DNA from: a virus
Virus record (IMG/VR): IMGVR_UViG_3300032116_000652
Location: 1-36,297 of that record
DNA: 36,297 bases
Strand: one strand, 5' to 3'
Shown here: one piece after another, positions 14,696 through 21,907 of the stretch
Layout of the letters: every line of letters begins with the position of its first letter
Numbering within the stretch: the stretch's first letter is position 1
Made by a program: the position numbers and the translations under genes
The notes under the pieces: model-generated
What the model was told of the DNA's origin: nothing
What the model saw: the letters and a program-made list of their open reading frames with translations, nothing else
The model's database searches: none

Positions 14696-15112
14696 TTAGG
14701 CGACCGGGAATCGAAATGCGGCAGCCGATGATGGTGTCCAAAGGTCGCCGTGGTTGTCGTCGATCATTAGACCGTCGTCGAGTAGGCGAGTGATGTTCGC
14801 CTCGGTCAAGCCACGGGTGTTGCCTTGAGCGTCGGTCGTGCAGATCACCGCCGGTCCTACGAGTTGCCGTCCCGTCATGAACGATGCGACGAGGTTGAAG
14901 CCGAAGTCATTTCGGAACAGTCCTTCCTCGTTGACCCAAACATCGCAAGCAAATCCCATCTGATCTTCGGTCTGTGCAACGCACTCGACGTATCCGCCGA
15001 CGAGCGACTGGAGATCGGCGAGTGTTTGTTTGGTCGGGGCGATGAGTAGAGCATCACCGTATTCGGTGATGTAGACCCAAGAGCCGGATCGGTTAGTGGT
15101 GGTGGTGGTCAT
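14696..15112 (-). CDS. DUF3846-like phage protein
   Basis: 138 residues. After a Thr-rich start (MTTTTTNRSG) the protein has the DUF3846 arrangement: LADLQSLVGGYVECV, then DVWVNEEGLFRNDFGFN, ASFMTGRQLVGPAVI and a C-terminal LTEANITRLLDDG. DUF3846 proteins are frequent in small-gene regions of actinophages and of some plasmids; the function is not known. AAGGAGA precedes the ATG, and a 11-bp hairpin lies upstream. Confidence 0.75.
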   Translation of the reverse strand: MTTTTTNRSGSWVYITEYGDALLIAPTKQTLADLQSLVGGYVECVAQTEDQMGFACDVWVNEEGLFRNDFGFNLVASFMTGRQLVGPAVICTTDAQGNTRGLTEANITRLLDDGLMIDDNHGDLWTPSSAAAFRFPVA

Positions 15113-15137
15113 GATTCTCCTTGGTGGGGATAATGCA

Positions 15138-15166
15138 GAAGCGCCGCCATTTGCAGGCGGCGCTTC
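15138..15166 (-). terminator. 11-bp hairpin between small genes
   Basis: GAAGCGCCGCC (15138-15148) and GGCGGCGCTTC (15156-15166) pair perfectly around a 7-base loop. It lies between the stop at 15192 and the start at 15112, so it is an intercistronic terminator or processing site. Only a short, T-poor tail follows. Confidence 0.65.
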
Positions 15167-15191
15167 CGTTGGGGGAACTGGGCTCGACGAG

Positions 15192-15641
15192 TTACTTCGT
15201 GACTCCGAAGCAGACCTTGCGGAGATCGGCGGCGAAGAGGTTGGCGAGGTCTTGATCTTCGAACTCCATCACGAGGATCAGGGCGTAGATGTTCTTTTGG
15301 ATTGAGTTGACTGCGTGCTGCCAGTCGGCGTATGCGCTTTCGATTCGCTGCGCTGGGTTTGCAACCCACTCGGCGGACCGGGGGCTGAAGCCGTCGGCGA
15401 TTTCGCCACGGATCTTCGCTGCGTAGGAAGTGAGACTTTCCGACTCGACGACCATCGTGCGATGAGCGGATTCGATGTCCCATCCGGCACGAATGATTTC
15501 TTCGAAGAGATGTTCGGCGACTTTGCTGCTGTAAAGGTCGAAGCCGCACTCGACGATCGCTGCCCGGAGGTCTTCCTTGACGATGATGTGTCCGTTCGTG
15601 ATGCTGCTGCGGTTTGCGGTGGTAGCGGTGGTGGTTTCCAT
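15192..15641 (-). CDS. First gene of leader-element array 2, hypothetical
   Basis: 149 residues following leader copy 2. The start is METTTATTANRSS, again ACC-rich at DNA level. The rest is helical (KEDLRAAIVECGFDLYSSKV, HLFEEIIRAGWDIESAH, QRIESAYADWQHAVNSIQKN). No membrane segment or catalytic motif. Unknown family. Confidence 0.65.
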   Translation of the reverse strand: METTTATTANRSSITNGHIIVKEDLRAAIVECGFDLYSSKVAEHLFEEIIRAGWDIESAHRTMVVESESLTSYAAKIRGEIADGFSPRSAEWVANPAQRIESAYADWQHAVNSIQKNIYALILVMEFEDQDLANLFAADLRKVCFGVTK

Positions 15642-15743
15642 GTTGTCTCCTTGGTAGGCCGGGGCTGTTCCCGGTAGCCACCAACCTAGCCGGCTGCCCT
15701 AGCCGCCGCAACTGCCGCCAAACGTCGCCCCAGTAGCGGTATC
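15642..15743 (-). promoter_or_regulatory. Leader element copy 2
   Basis: TACTG box with T at 15735 (94 bases before the ATG at 15641), 24 bases, CGGCTAGG, five bases, CGGCTAGGT, then a hairpin with inner arms 15659-15663 and 15670-15674 and a CCAAGGAGACA ribosome site. Same order and spacing as copies 1, 3 and 4. The 138-base gap 15642-15779 holds nothing else that I can identify. Confidence 0.8.
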
Positions 15744-15779
15744 GCAGCCGCCGGCGTCGAGCCGCCCTAGCCGTAGGCC

Positions 15780-16013
15780 CTACCGACCGAGGCGCTTCCA
15801 GCGGTAGGCGTTAGCCCCATTCACGGCCCACCAAAGTGGAGCCATCGCCGCCGCTCCCCATCGCTCAAACAGCACCGCGACGACAACCCACGGGATCGAA
15901 TGACCGAGCACGATCAACCATCCCCACCATCGACCTGATCCAACAATCCATTGACCTGCAATGCCAACGACTTCGAATGCAAGAAGAATCCACCACCACG
16001 ATTGTTCGCTCAT
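15780..16013 (-). CDS. Small three-helix membrane protein
   Basis: 77 residues, Trp-rich, with three hydrophobic segments: WWWILLAFEVVGIAGQWIV (6-24), WWGWLIVLGHSIPWVVVAVLF (29-49, given as WWGWLIVLG and SIPWVVVAVLF), and AAMAPLWWAVNGANAYRW (55-72). The NAYRW ending resembles the short PnuC-like membrane proteins found in many actinophages; a full PnuC transporter would be more than twice as long. It overlaps the methyltransferase stop (ATGA). Function unknown. Confidence 0.7.
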   Translation of the reverse strand: MSEQSWWWILLAFEVVGIAGQWIVGSGRWWGWLIVLGHSIPWVVVAVLFERWGAAAMAPLWWAVNGANAYRWKRLGR

Positions 16014-16924
16014 CGTCGAGCATCATCGCCGGTAACGACGGCAAGAACACTTGCGGCGAGTAACGGTGGCACCGCATTGCCGATCTGCTTGAACTGCGAA
16101 GTCTCGTTACCTTGCACCGGATACCCATCGGGAAAGGATTGCAATCGCAACGTTGAAGCCGGAGTCAATCGCTCGACGACTATCCCGTCGACGGTGATGT
16201 GCCATTGTCCGCCGGACTTGCCGGTAATCGTTTTCGATGGCGACGTCCACGGGTCGAATGTTTGCGCGGTACTGCGATCACCTCGCACCTTCCACCGCTG
16301 ACCGGTATTGACTTGCGCTCCACGCATTACCTCTGCGTTCCAATCAAGAGCAGCGGCCATAGGAACCCACGGTTGCAATCTTCCACCGAACAGGTCTTCC
16401 TGTGGATTGTGATTGTGCGTCGGCGTAGGTGGTCGAGCACGATCGGGGTCGGTATGCGCTATGAGGAATGAACGTTCACGGGCTTGCGCTACGCCATAGT
16501 CGGCAGCGTTCAATACGCCGGCCCAAGTTGCGTAGCCCCAACCTTGCAATGTTTCTTGGAAGTCCATCCACACGGGAAGCGCTTGCGGGACTTGTTCGCA
16601 CGCAATCCATTGAGGCCGTATCGCTTCGGTCCATCGAAGAACTTCATGGATCAACTGTCCACGTTCACCTTCGAGGCCGGCTTTCGTTCCGGCCCAAGAG
16701 AAGTCTTGGCAAGGCGGCGATGCGATAAGCCCGGTTGCACCGGTGAACCGAGCGCAGTCGTATGTTGCGACATCGGTTTGGATTGTCTTATGGCCGGCAG
16801 CGCAACGGGTTGCACACGCATCGGCATCCCATTCCAATCCGATCTCGGTGGCGTGCAAGCGCTCGTCGAGTAGGCGTAACCCTTCCGACCAGCCACCGGG
16901 GCCGGCGAATAGATCAACGATCAT
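16010..16924 (-). CDS. dcm: DNA (cytosine-5) methyltransferase
   Basis: 304 residues with the C5-methyltransferase motifs in order: I, DLFAGPGGWSEG (4-15); IV, ASPPCQDFS with catalytic Cys72; VI, ACEQV with Glu110 (EQV in place of the more usual ENV); VIII, QARER (147-151); and X, QIGNAVPP (280-287). The target recognition region lies about 155-270. It transfers methyl from S-adenosylmethionine to C5 of cytosine, and most likely protects phage DNA from host restriction. No cognate nuclease lies next to it, so it appears to be an orphan enzyme. It is in a block of unknown small genes. Confidence 0.92.
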   Translation of the reverse strand: MIVDLFAGPGGWSEGLRLLDERLHATEIGLEWDADACATRCAAGHKTIQTDVATYDCARFTGATGLIASPPCQDFSWAGTKAGLEGERGQLIHEVLRWTEAIRPQWIACEQVPQALPVWMDFQETLQGWGYATWAGVLNAADYGVAQARERSFLIAHTDPDRARPPTPTHNHNPQEDLFGGRLQPWVPMAAALDWNAEVMRGAQVNTGQRWKVRGDRSTAQTFDPWTSPSKTITGKSGGQWHITVDGIVVERLTPASTLRLQSFPDGYPVQGNETSQFKQIGNAVPPLLAASVLAVVTGDDARR

Positions 16925-16930
16925 TGCCGA

Positions 16931-17128
16931 TCAATCCTTGATTACGGGTTCGTACTCGTAGATGTCGAAGGCCACGCCTAGTGTTTCTTCGTCGGCGGAC
17001 CCTGCCATCCAATCCACGAGAACTCGCATAGGTTCGCCGGGAGCGATTTGGATCATTAGCCCTCGAACCATAAGCGGGTCGATGTTCAATGCTGCGCACA
17101 CGGTCAGGCCCAACTGGTTGCTTGCCAT
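16931..17128 (-). CDS. Small hypothetical protein before the methyltransferase
   Basis: 65 residues from the ATG at 17128 that overlaps the upstream stop (TAATG). It contains LGLTVCAALNIDPLMVRGLM and ends in an acidic AFDIYEYEPVIKD. The form looks like a compact alpha/beta protein. Other starts up to 17185 exist but would run through the mini-gene upstream. No known family. Confidence 0.6.
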   Translation of the reverse strand: MASNQLGLTVCAALNIDPLMVRGLMIQIAPGEPMRVLVDWMAGSADEETLGVAFDIYEYEPVIKD

Positions 17129-17235
17129 TAGAACGGACCTTCGCTCGGCCCGTCCATCGGGCCTTCCATGCGTGAGCCTACCCACACAAGCACGACGGCT
17201 ACCGCCAGCAGGGCGAGGATAAGCGGCACGTTCAT
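17128..17235 (-). CDS. 35-residue one-helix membrane mini-protein
   Basis: The ATG at 17235 overlaps the stop of the preceding gene (ATGA), and the TAA overlaps the next ATG. The product has a single helix right after the start (PLILALLAVAVVLVWVG) and a small hydrophilic tail (MEGPMDGPSEGPF). Locked by overlaps on both sides, so probably real; too short for ordinary gene finding. Function unknown. Confidence 0.65.
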   Translation of the reverse strand: MNVPLILALLAVAVVLVWVGSRMEGPMDGPSEGPF

Positions 17236-17441
17236 GCTTGCGGTGGAAAGACTCTTACGGACATAGCGCAAACATCATGCGAATCAATCTCGTCGAGCGC
17301 AGCCTGTTCGATTTCGTCAACGGAGAGCGGTGCGTGATCGTGCGCTGCACAGAACATCCCCGAAGTGAAACCGTTCATGAGGCCGGTTTGCATCCACCGG
17401 CGGAATAGTTCAGCGTCACTTACTTCTGTGTCTTCGCTCAT
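17232..17441 (-). CDS. Small acidic hypothetical protein
   Basis: 69 residues from the ATG at 17441, which overlaps the stop of the upstream gene (ATGA). The sequence has a helix (DAELFRRWMQTGLMNGFTSG) followed by a His/Cys region (MFCAAHDHAPL) and an acidic helix (VDEIEQAALDEIDSH). A metal site is conceivable from FCAAHDH. Family not recognised. Confidence 0.6.
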   Translation of the reverse strand: MSEDTEVSDAELFRRWMQTGLMNGFTSGMFCAAHDHAPLSVDEIEQAALDEIDSHDVCAMSVRVFPPQA

Positions 17442-17704
17442 GGTTGCGGCCACCGTGCATACACAACGATCTCGTTATCCGACACGCGTCGAGAGTACGC
17501 TTCGACTCCGACTTGCCGTAAGAAGTGCGCGTATGGCGACACACGGTTGAACGTAGGGCCGGAGCGGACAAGCGCCCATTCGCCGGGACGGGCTCGAAGG
17601 TCGGTAGCGACTCGATCTTCCCATCGGCTTCGGGTGCTTGACTTGCGGTGTGTTTCGGGTGGTGCGTCAACAAACTGAATGTTTGCGCTTGTTTCGGTAG
17701 ACAT
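17438..17704 (-). CDS. Hypothetical protein of a common small phage type
   Basis: 88 residues. The second half (RPGEWALVRSGPTFNRVSPY, then GVEAYSRRVSDNEIVVYARW) is the EWALV...VYAR pattern seen in short actinophage proteins of unknown role. The N-terminus is polar. GAAAGGAA precedes the ATG. Beta-rich C-terminal domain probable. Confidence 0.65.
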   Translation of the reverse strand: MSTETSANIQFVDAPPETHRKSSTRSRWEDRVATDLRARPGEWALVRSGPTFNRVSPYAHFLRQVGVEAYSRRVSDNEIVVYARWPQP

Positions 17705-17721
17705 GAAACTGCGTTTCCTTT

Positions 17722-17740
17722 CTTCACGTTAGGCGTGAAG
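17722..17740 (-). terminator. Hairpin spanning a stop codon
   Basis: CTTCACG (17722-17728) and CGTGAAG (17734-17740) pair perfectly, and the TAA of the gene ending at 17729 lies in the 5-base loop. The AAAGGAAA ribosome site of the next gene begins immediately after the hairpin. It could couple or limit translation between the two genes. Confidence 0.5.
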
Positions 17741-18001
17741 GTTAGCCGCAGGTTCGCACCAATCCCCTGCACCGAAAGTCTTACGCAGTTTGCGCAGTCT
17801 CTTTTGATCTTCGGTCCACGTCACACGAATGTATTCGTTGCATGGTTGGCTAAGGATTTCATCGGCGTGACCGATTTGCCATGCGATCACACCGAGGATG
17901 CGGGAGTGTTCCGCTTCGGTGAGTTCGACGCAGTAGAGGCGACGGGGCTCGACGACGGGTTCCGTCTCCCCGGACGGTGGGTTGTTAGGTTCCGTGCTCA
18001 T
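17729..18001 (-). CDS. Hypothetical protein with helical core
   Basis: 90 residues. A Pro/Glu-rich start (MSTEPNNPPSGETEPVVEPR) leads to a helical core (LTEAEHSRILGVIAWQIGHA, DQKRLRKLRKTFGAG). TGAGGGGC precedes the ATG. Function unknown. Confidence 0.6.
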   Translation of the reverse strand: MSTEPNNPPSGETEPVVEPRRLYCVELTEAEHSRILGVIAWQIGHADEILSQPCNEYIRVTWTEDQKRLRKLRKTFGAGDWCEPAANLHA

Positions 18002-18007
18002 AGCCCC

Positions 18008-18196
18008 TCAGTCGCTTTCGTTGGCCGTCAGGCGGTTGGTAGTACCGGCAGCACCGGGGACAGCCTTCAGGAGCCTTGCAGCCTCGTCGAGCCAGCCTTG
18101 GCGGATCGCCTCGTTGTCTGTCCGCTCGGCGGCGGCGAGCAGCACCCGCAGGCGAGCGCCGGCGGCGGCGTTGATGTCAACGGTTTCAAAGTTCAT
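18008..18196 (-). CDS. Small helical hypothetical protein
   Basis: 62 residues from the ATG at 18196 (ATGA overlap with the upstream gene). Helical and Ala/Arg-rich (AAGARLRVLLAAAERTDNEA, WLDEAARLLKAVPGAAG), similar to a short helix-hairpin. No family recognised. Confidence 0.6.
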   Translation of the reverse strand: MNFETVDINAAAGARLRVLLAAAERTDNEAIRQGWLDEAARLLKAVPGAAGTTNRLTANESD

Positions 18197-18522
18197 AGCG
18201 AAACCTTGTGACCACCGAAGTCGACGTTGACGAAACATGAAGCGAGGTACACCGTCTCGTCGAGTTCGTCTGCGTAGACATAAGCGACTTCACCTTTGAC
18301 CCATCGTTTCTGTCCACGAATGAACGTGCGTCGAACGATGTAAGCGTCGCTGCCTCTGTGGTATTCGACTTCGACTCGATAACCCTTACCGACTTCGAAG
18401 GTGAGGGTGACGGGTCCGGTGCGCCTAACGCGTCCACCCGAAACGGCGAGGACGGTCATGCGGCTGATTTGGCTGAGCATCGTATCAATGATGCGGTCGT
18501 CTTCGGTGGTCGTGATGGTCAT
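18193..18522 (-). CDS. Hypothetical beta-rich protein
   Basis: 109 residues from the ATG at 18522, which overlaps the upstream stop (ATGA). The product starts MTITTTEDDRIIDTMLSQIS, then beta strands (VTLTFEVGKGYRVEVEYHRG, AYIVRRTFIRGQKRWVKGEV) and VYLASCFVNVDFGG. Strand composition suggests a small barrel. Unknown. Confidence 0.6.
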   Translation of the reverse strand: MTITTTEDDRIIDTMLSQISRMTVLAVSGGRVRRTGPVTLTFEVGKGYRVEVEYHRGSDAYIVRRTFIRGQKRWVKGEVAYVYADELDETVYLASCFVNVDFGGHKVSL

Positions 18523-18746
18523 GCTCGGCTCCATTCGTTTGCTGGACACATGAGGCCCTTGCCGCAATCACAGTTGAGTGCCTCGACGGTAACGGTGATG
18601 ATCCATTCGTTTCGACGGATCTTGAGCGGTCCGCCCTTCGCCCACACCTTGCCGGCTCGGTCACGTTCCCGTGCGGTAATGAGGCCGGCCTTGTGCGATT
18701 CCCTGAGTAGGTCGCTGACGGCGAATGGTTTCAGAGTGGTAATCAT
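18519..18746 (-). CDS. Small hypothetical protein with C-terminal Cys motif
   Basis: 75 residues from the ATG at 18746 with CAAGGAGA upstream. Helical start (MITTLKPFAVSDLLRESHKA), basic centre (ARERDRAGKVWAKGGPLKI) and a Cys-containing end (LNCDCGKGLMCPANEW, three Cys). A zinc or Fe-S site is possible but incomplete. Longer reading to 18803 lacks support. Confidence 0.6.
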   Translation of the reverse strand: MITTLKPFAVSDLLRESHKAGLITARERDRAGKVWAKGGPLKIRRNEWIITVTVEALNCDCGKGLMCPANEWSRA

Positions 18747-18799
18747 GTCGTTCTCCTTGACGGTGGTGGTTTGGTGGTTTGCGTGGTCGTCGAGCGGGT

Positions 18800-19045
18800 T
18801 CATGATTGAGCCGCTTCCATCTCACGACGGTGGTCGGCTTTCGCCTGTTTGTAGTCGTTGTAGTAGCCGATGAACTCGTCGTACTGATCGACCGGAACTT
18901 GCGTGCTGAACACTTGAGCGATCGTCACTACGAGTGCGTGCTGCTCCATTGATCCGCTTTGCAGCGTGTCGCTGATCTCTTGAAGCGTGAGCAACTGCAT
19001 TGCGGTTTGCTTGAGTTGGGTGCTGGTCTTGGTGGTGGTGTTCAT
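18800..19045 (-). CDS. Small hypothetical helical protein
   Basis: 81 residues from the ATG at 19045 with GAAGGGAA upstream. Thr-rich start (MNTTTKTSTQLKQTAMQLLT) followed by helices (EISDTLQSGSMEQHALVVTI) and a charged end (DYKQAKADHRREMEAAQS). The ACC-rich codons after the start match other genes here. Function unknown. Confidence 0.6.
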   Translation of the reverse strand: MNTTTKTSTQLKQTAMQLLTLQEISDTLQSGSMEQHALVVTIAQVFSTQVPVDQYDEFIGYYNDYKQAKADHRREMEAAQS

Positions 19046-19104
19046 TGGTGTTCCCTTCGTGGTTTGGTTTGGTTGATGTTCGAGGTTTGCGTTACGGGTG
19101 ACGG

Positions 19105-19602
19105 TCATGCTTCGACCGCCGGCTTGTAGCGAGCGAGTGCTTCTTTTGCATCGCGTTTGCGGTCGAAGTTGTCGCTTATCTGCCACGGCACTTTGCGCTC
19201 GCCGGTGATCGCATCGACGAAGATCCATGACACCCAAATGCGACCGCCGGGGGTCGGGCATCCTTTCTTGTGGAAGCGATCACATAGCGGGTGGTCGCAT
19301 ACAAGGCCGACTCCATCACGATCCCATTCTTGCTTGATGAGTTCGAATGTCGGCTCGACGGTGTGTCCGTTGGCGAACCGAACGGCTGCGGCAAGGAGCG
19401 CAAGTGACTTGCCTTCGAGTCGGAAGGTGGGGTCGATCCACATGGACTTGGCGAGGCGGAAAACCTCGCTGCTCATTACCGGGCGGCGGCGGTCGTATGC
19501 ACCGCAGATGTCTTTGACTGTTTCCCAAGCGATCTGTTCACTTACGCCGGCGGCGTTGCTGAGATTCGTGATCGTGGTTGATCGAAGTTCGGTGGTGGTC
19601 AT
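19105..19602 (-). CDS. Hypothetical protein with a Cys/His cluster
   Basis: 165 residues from the ATG at 19602 with AAGGAAGA upstream. It has a helical N-terminal half (TITNLSNAAGVSEQIAWETV) and, at about 105-118, CDHPLCDRFHKKGC, a Cys-rich motif that could bind zinc. It ends in a charged helix (NFDRKRDAKEALARYKPAVE). No known family. Confidence 0.65.
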   Translation of the reverse strand: MTTTELRSTTITNLSNAAGVSEQIAWETVKDICGAYDRRRPVMSSEVFRLAKSMWIDPTFRLEGKSLALLAAAVRFANGHTVEPTFELIKQEWDRDGVGLVCDHPLCDRFHKKGCPTPGGRIWVSWIFVDAITGERKVPWQISDNFDRKRDAKEALARYKPAVEA

Positions 19603-19616
19603 GATCGTCTTCCTTA

Positions 19617-19877
19617 TCAAGCGTTGTCGGTGGTGGATTCGGCGATGTACTGCAACTCGGCACGATCTTCTTTCGCTGCGTGAAGAAGTGCGCAGGTTCG
19701 ATCGATCTCGTCGCCAAGGCTTTGGACTTCGCCGAGTGAGTTGATCATTCCGCCTTGGACGAGTTGGCTCATGAGGTTGTTCATTCGCCGAGCGAGGATC
19801 GCTGCGTCGTCGTAGAGTTTGGCTTCGAGCCGGTTGATCTTCTTGTCTTTCTGTTCGATAAGTTCGTTGATGGTCAT
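19617..19877 (-). CDS. Small coiled-coil protein
   Basis: 86 residues from the ATG at 19877 with CCAAGGAGACA upstream. A charged coiled coil (LIEQKDKKINRLEAKLYDDA) opens the protein, followed by LGDEIDRTCALLHAAKEDRA. Probably dimeric. A longer frame to 20048 is a shadow of the next gene. Function unknown. Confidence 0.6.
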   Translation of the reverse strand: MTINELIEQKDKKINRLEAKLYDDAAILARRMNNLMSQLVQGGMINSLGEVQSLGDEIDRTCALLHAAKEDRAELQYIAESTTDNA

Positions 19878-19906
19878 GGTTTGTCTCCTTGGTTTGTGGT
19901 GGTTGG

Positions 19907-20110
19907 TTATCGGGCGGCTCGACGAGCGGCGGCGAGGTCTTCTAGAAGGCAACTTTCGGTCAACTTGAGGCCGGCGATCCGTGCGCTGCATCGTGCGGCG
20001 ATGCGATCGTCGCCGTCGCCGAGTGCGATTGTCTTCGTGGTGTGACACATTTTGATTTCGGTGCGAGTGAGTTCGATGCGATCGAGAATGGTTTTGATGT
20101 TGGCTTCCAT
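19907..20110 (-). CDS. First gene of leader-element array 3, hypothetical
   Basis: 67 residues from the ATG at 20110, directly after leader copy 3 (AAGGAGACA). A helical protein (IKTILDRIELTRTEIKMCHT) with an Arg/Ala-rich end (SCLLEDLAAARRAAR). Its predicted helix pair resembles that of the coiled-coil gene downstream, suggesting distant duplication. Function unknown. Confidence 0.6.
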   Translation of the reverse strand: MEANIKTILDRIELTRTEIKMCHTTKTIALGDGDDRIAARCSARIAGLKLTESCLLEDLAAARRAAR

Positions 20111-20213
20111 GATGTCTCCTTGGTTAGCCGGGGTCGTTCCCGGTAGCCCCAACCTTAGCCGGTCGGCCTAGCCGGTGGGGAATCCGGCAGAATCCGGCCC
20201 CAGTACCGGCATC
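20111..20213 (-). promoter_or_regulatory. Leader element copy 3
   Basis: TACTG box with T at 20205 (95 bases before the ATG at 20110), 25 bases, CGGCTAGG, five bases, CGGCTAAGG, hairpin (inner arms 20128-20132 and 20139-20143; outer GGTT 20122-20125 with AACC 20151-20154), CCAAGGAGACA. Same plan as the other copies. The rest of the 191-base gap (20214-20301) is GC-rich with GCGGCGG runs and no gene visible. Confidence 0.8.
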
Positions 20214-20301
20214 GGGGCGGCGGTATTACGGCAAGGGCTGGCCGGGGCGTAGGCGGCGGCGGCGCTACCGGCGGCGGCTCGACGAGCGGCGGCGGACCTA
20301 A

Positions 20302-20532
20302 TCAGCAATCAGGATGGAAATGATTCGCAGTCGTAATCGTTTCAGCATGATCGTTCCGGTATCCCGGTACACGCTCATTTGCAATGTCGTTTTGACCTGC
20401 TTTCGGCATGATCGTGCGGCAGTCGTTGCACCGGTACGTCAAGTTGTCGCTAGTCGTGCCGTCATGACCGAAGTCGTCGAGCGGTAAGTAACGCCAACAC
20501 TTTGCGCAGCGCTTCGTGTCGTGAGCGTTCAC
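20302..20532 (-). CDS. Zinc-ribbon protein
   Basis: 76 residues. Two CxxC pairs (KRCAKCWRYLPLDDF and YRCNDCRTIMPK) about 23 residues apart form a zinc ribbon of the type found at the start of HNH nucleases and of some phage transcription factors, but no HNH follows. The GTG start overlaps the last base of the Rpf-like gene's TAG. Probably nucleic-acid-binding. Confidence 0.7.
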   Translation of the reverse strand: MNAHDTKRCAKCWRYLPLDDFGHDGTTSDNLTYRCNDCRTIMPKAGQNDIANERVPGYRNDHAETITTANHFHPDC

Positions 20533-21122
20533 TAGAGCCAGCCGAACTTACGGCTACACCCCGGCCACGCCTTCCACCCGGATGAGGCAAGGACGCGTTC
20601 GGCGACAACGATCTGCTGCTCTCGGCTCGCTTCCCACGGGTCCGGTGCGAACTCGCCGCCACCGAAAGACAACCATGTGGAGTAACTGCGTTGGTGCATG
20701 AACTGAAGTCCGCCACCGAAGCCGTTGCCGGTGTTCGTTGCCCAGTTGCCGCCGGCTTCGCATTGGGCGAGTTGATCCCAACGGGAACCGTCACCGGGGT
20801 CAAGATTCGGAGCGGGTGTTTCACGTGAAACATCAACGACCGGAGCAACCGTGGTGTCCGGCGTTATGTGCTCGACGAGTTGCGCTAATGCTTCAGCGGC
20901 GGCGGCGTTAGCGTCGAGCCCGGTTCCGTAGTCAAGCGCTTCAACGTGCGAGGGGTCATCGCTTTCCGATGGACACATACCGGACTGGTAGATCAAACAT
21001 CCGGCGGTTGACGTTGGTGCTTTTGTGATGGTGAGGGTTGGTGCTGCATTGCTATCGCTAACAATGGCGAGGATTACAACCACGATGCAAGCGACGATGA
21101 CAAAGACGAATAGCCGGAACAT
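20532..21122 (-). CDS. Rpf-like secreted lysozyme/transglycosylase
   Basis: 196 residues. Residues 4-21 form a hydrophobic signal anchor ([18 protein letters not shown]). A Ser/Pro/Thr-rich spacer leads to a resuscitation-promoting-factor domain at about 114-194: [20 protein letters not shown] with the presumed catalytic Glu122, [31 protein letters not shown] and [14 protein letters not shown]. Rpf enzymes cut peptidoglycan glycan strands and occur in Actinobacteria. In phage it may help cell-wall passage during entry or modify the wall before lysis. GGAGGG precedes the ATG. It lies immediately after the terminase genes. Confidence 0.9.
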   Translation of the reverse strand: MFRLFVFVIVACIVVVILAIVSDSNAAPTLTITKAPTSTAGCLIYQSGMCPSESDDPSHVEALDYGTGLDANAAAAEALAQLVEHITPDTTVAPVVDVSRETPAPNLDPGDGSRWDQLAQCEAGGNWATNTGNGFGGGLQFMHQRSYSTWLSFGGGEFAPDPWEASREQQIVVAERVLASSGWKAWPGCSRKFGWL

Positions 21123-21277
21123 CGGCCCTCCAAGGTCAAGGAACGGTGGCCGGCGCTACACCGGCGATACGACCGCTGTGCGGTCCTGCGTAGGTTGTCG
21201 AGGGGTAGCGTAGCCCCACCGGGGAGGCAAGCCCGCTCAGGGGCGTTGAGGGCTCGCTAGGAGCGGGACTAGGTCGG

Positions 21278-21907
21278 CTACAAGGCCGATAGGCCACCTA
21301 GGTCGAAGTCGTTGCCCTTCATGAATCCAAGCGGCGCTACGTCGGGGATAATGCCGGACCCCATGCCAGTGAGTCCTAGCGACGTTATTGCCCATACCAA
21401 CGCGTCGAGGCGATCCGGGGACTCGCTGCTGGATTGAGTCCAAGCAGTCAATTGATCCTCAAGGACAGAGAAGCGCAACGGACTGCCGACATGATGAACT
21501 CGACCTTGTTCGTAGAGCGCTGCTACCGGCTCGGCTCTCGCTCGTTTTCCAACGCGTGCGGTAACTCTCGTTACCGGCAAGCCTGCCCGTTGAGTTCTAA
21601 GCACTTGCGTTACGAGGTCGCCGCCTTGGTTTCCTTCGGCAATGACCCGGTCGGCCTGCCAGTCATCGAACATTTCCACGACCCGGCGAGCCCATTCGTC
21701 GACGGTAGGGCGTGCTGTGGATTCGATTGTTGCGTCGTCGAGGACGTAGGCGTGGCCGGGACACGGATCGACCCTGCACGTTTCGGGTTGGTGTGGACCG
21801 ATGCCGGCGACGATGATGCCGGTTTCGTCTGCGTTCTCGCCTGAAGTCATAGCCGGATCGACGCCTACTACGACACGCGTTAGGTCTGATCGTGCGATAA
21901 AGATCAT
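21278..21907 (-). CDS. Terminase large subunit, nuclease half
   Basis: 209 residues, an RNase-H-fold nuclease: RVVVGVDPAMT with Asp17, ADETGIIVAGIG, IAEGNQGGDLV with Glu91, KRARAEPVAALYEQGRVHHV and SPDRLDALVWAITSL with Asp165/Asp168. This is the C-terminal domain that in most phages is fused to the ATPase. Here it is a separate gene that starts in the ATGA overlap with the ATPase gene. It cuts concatemeric DNA when packaging starts and ends. There is no slippery heptamer at the junction, so I infer two subunits rather than a programmed frameshift. Confidence 0.9.
   Translation of the reverse strand: MIFIARSDLTRVVVGVDPAMTSGENADETGIIVAGIGPHQPETCRVDPCPGHAYVLDDATIESTARPTVDEWARRVVEMFDDWQADRVIAEGNQGGDLVTQVLRTQRAGLPVTRVTARVGKRARAEPVAALYEQGRVHHVGSPLRFSVLEDQLTAWTQSSSESPDRLDALVWAITSLGLTGMGSGIIPDVAPLGFMKGNDFDLGGLSAL

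Noticed and set aside
15109-15711. 200-codon minus-strand frame rich in Arg/His
   Set aside because: It overlaps the better-supported 149-residue gene in another frame, crosses the terminator and leader element, and has a composition typical of a shadow frame.
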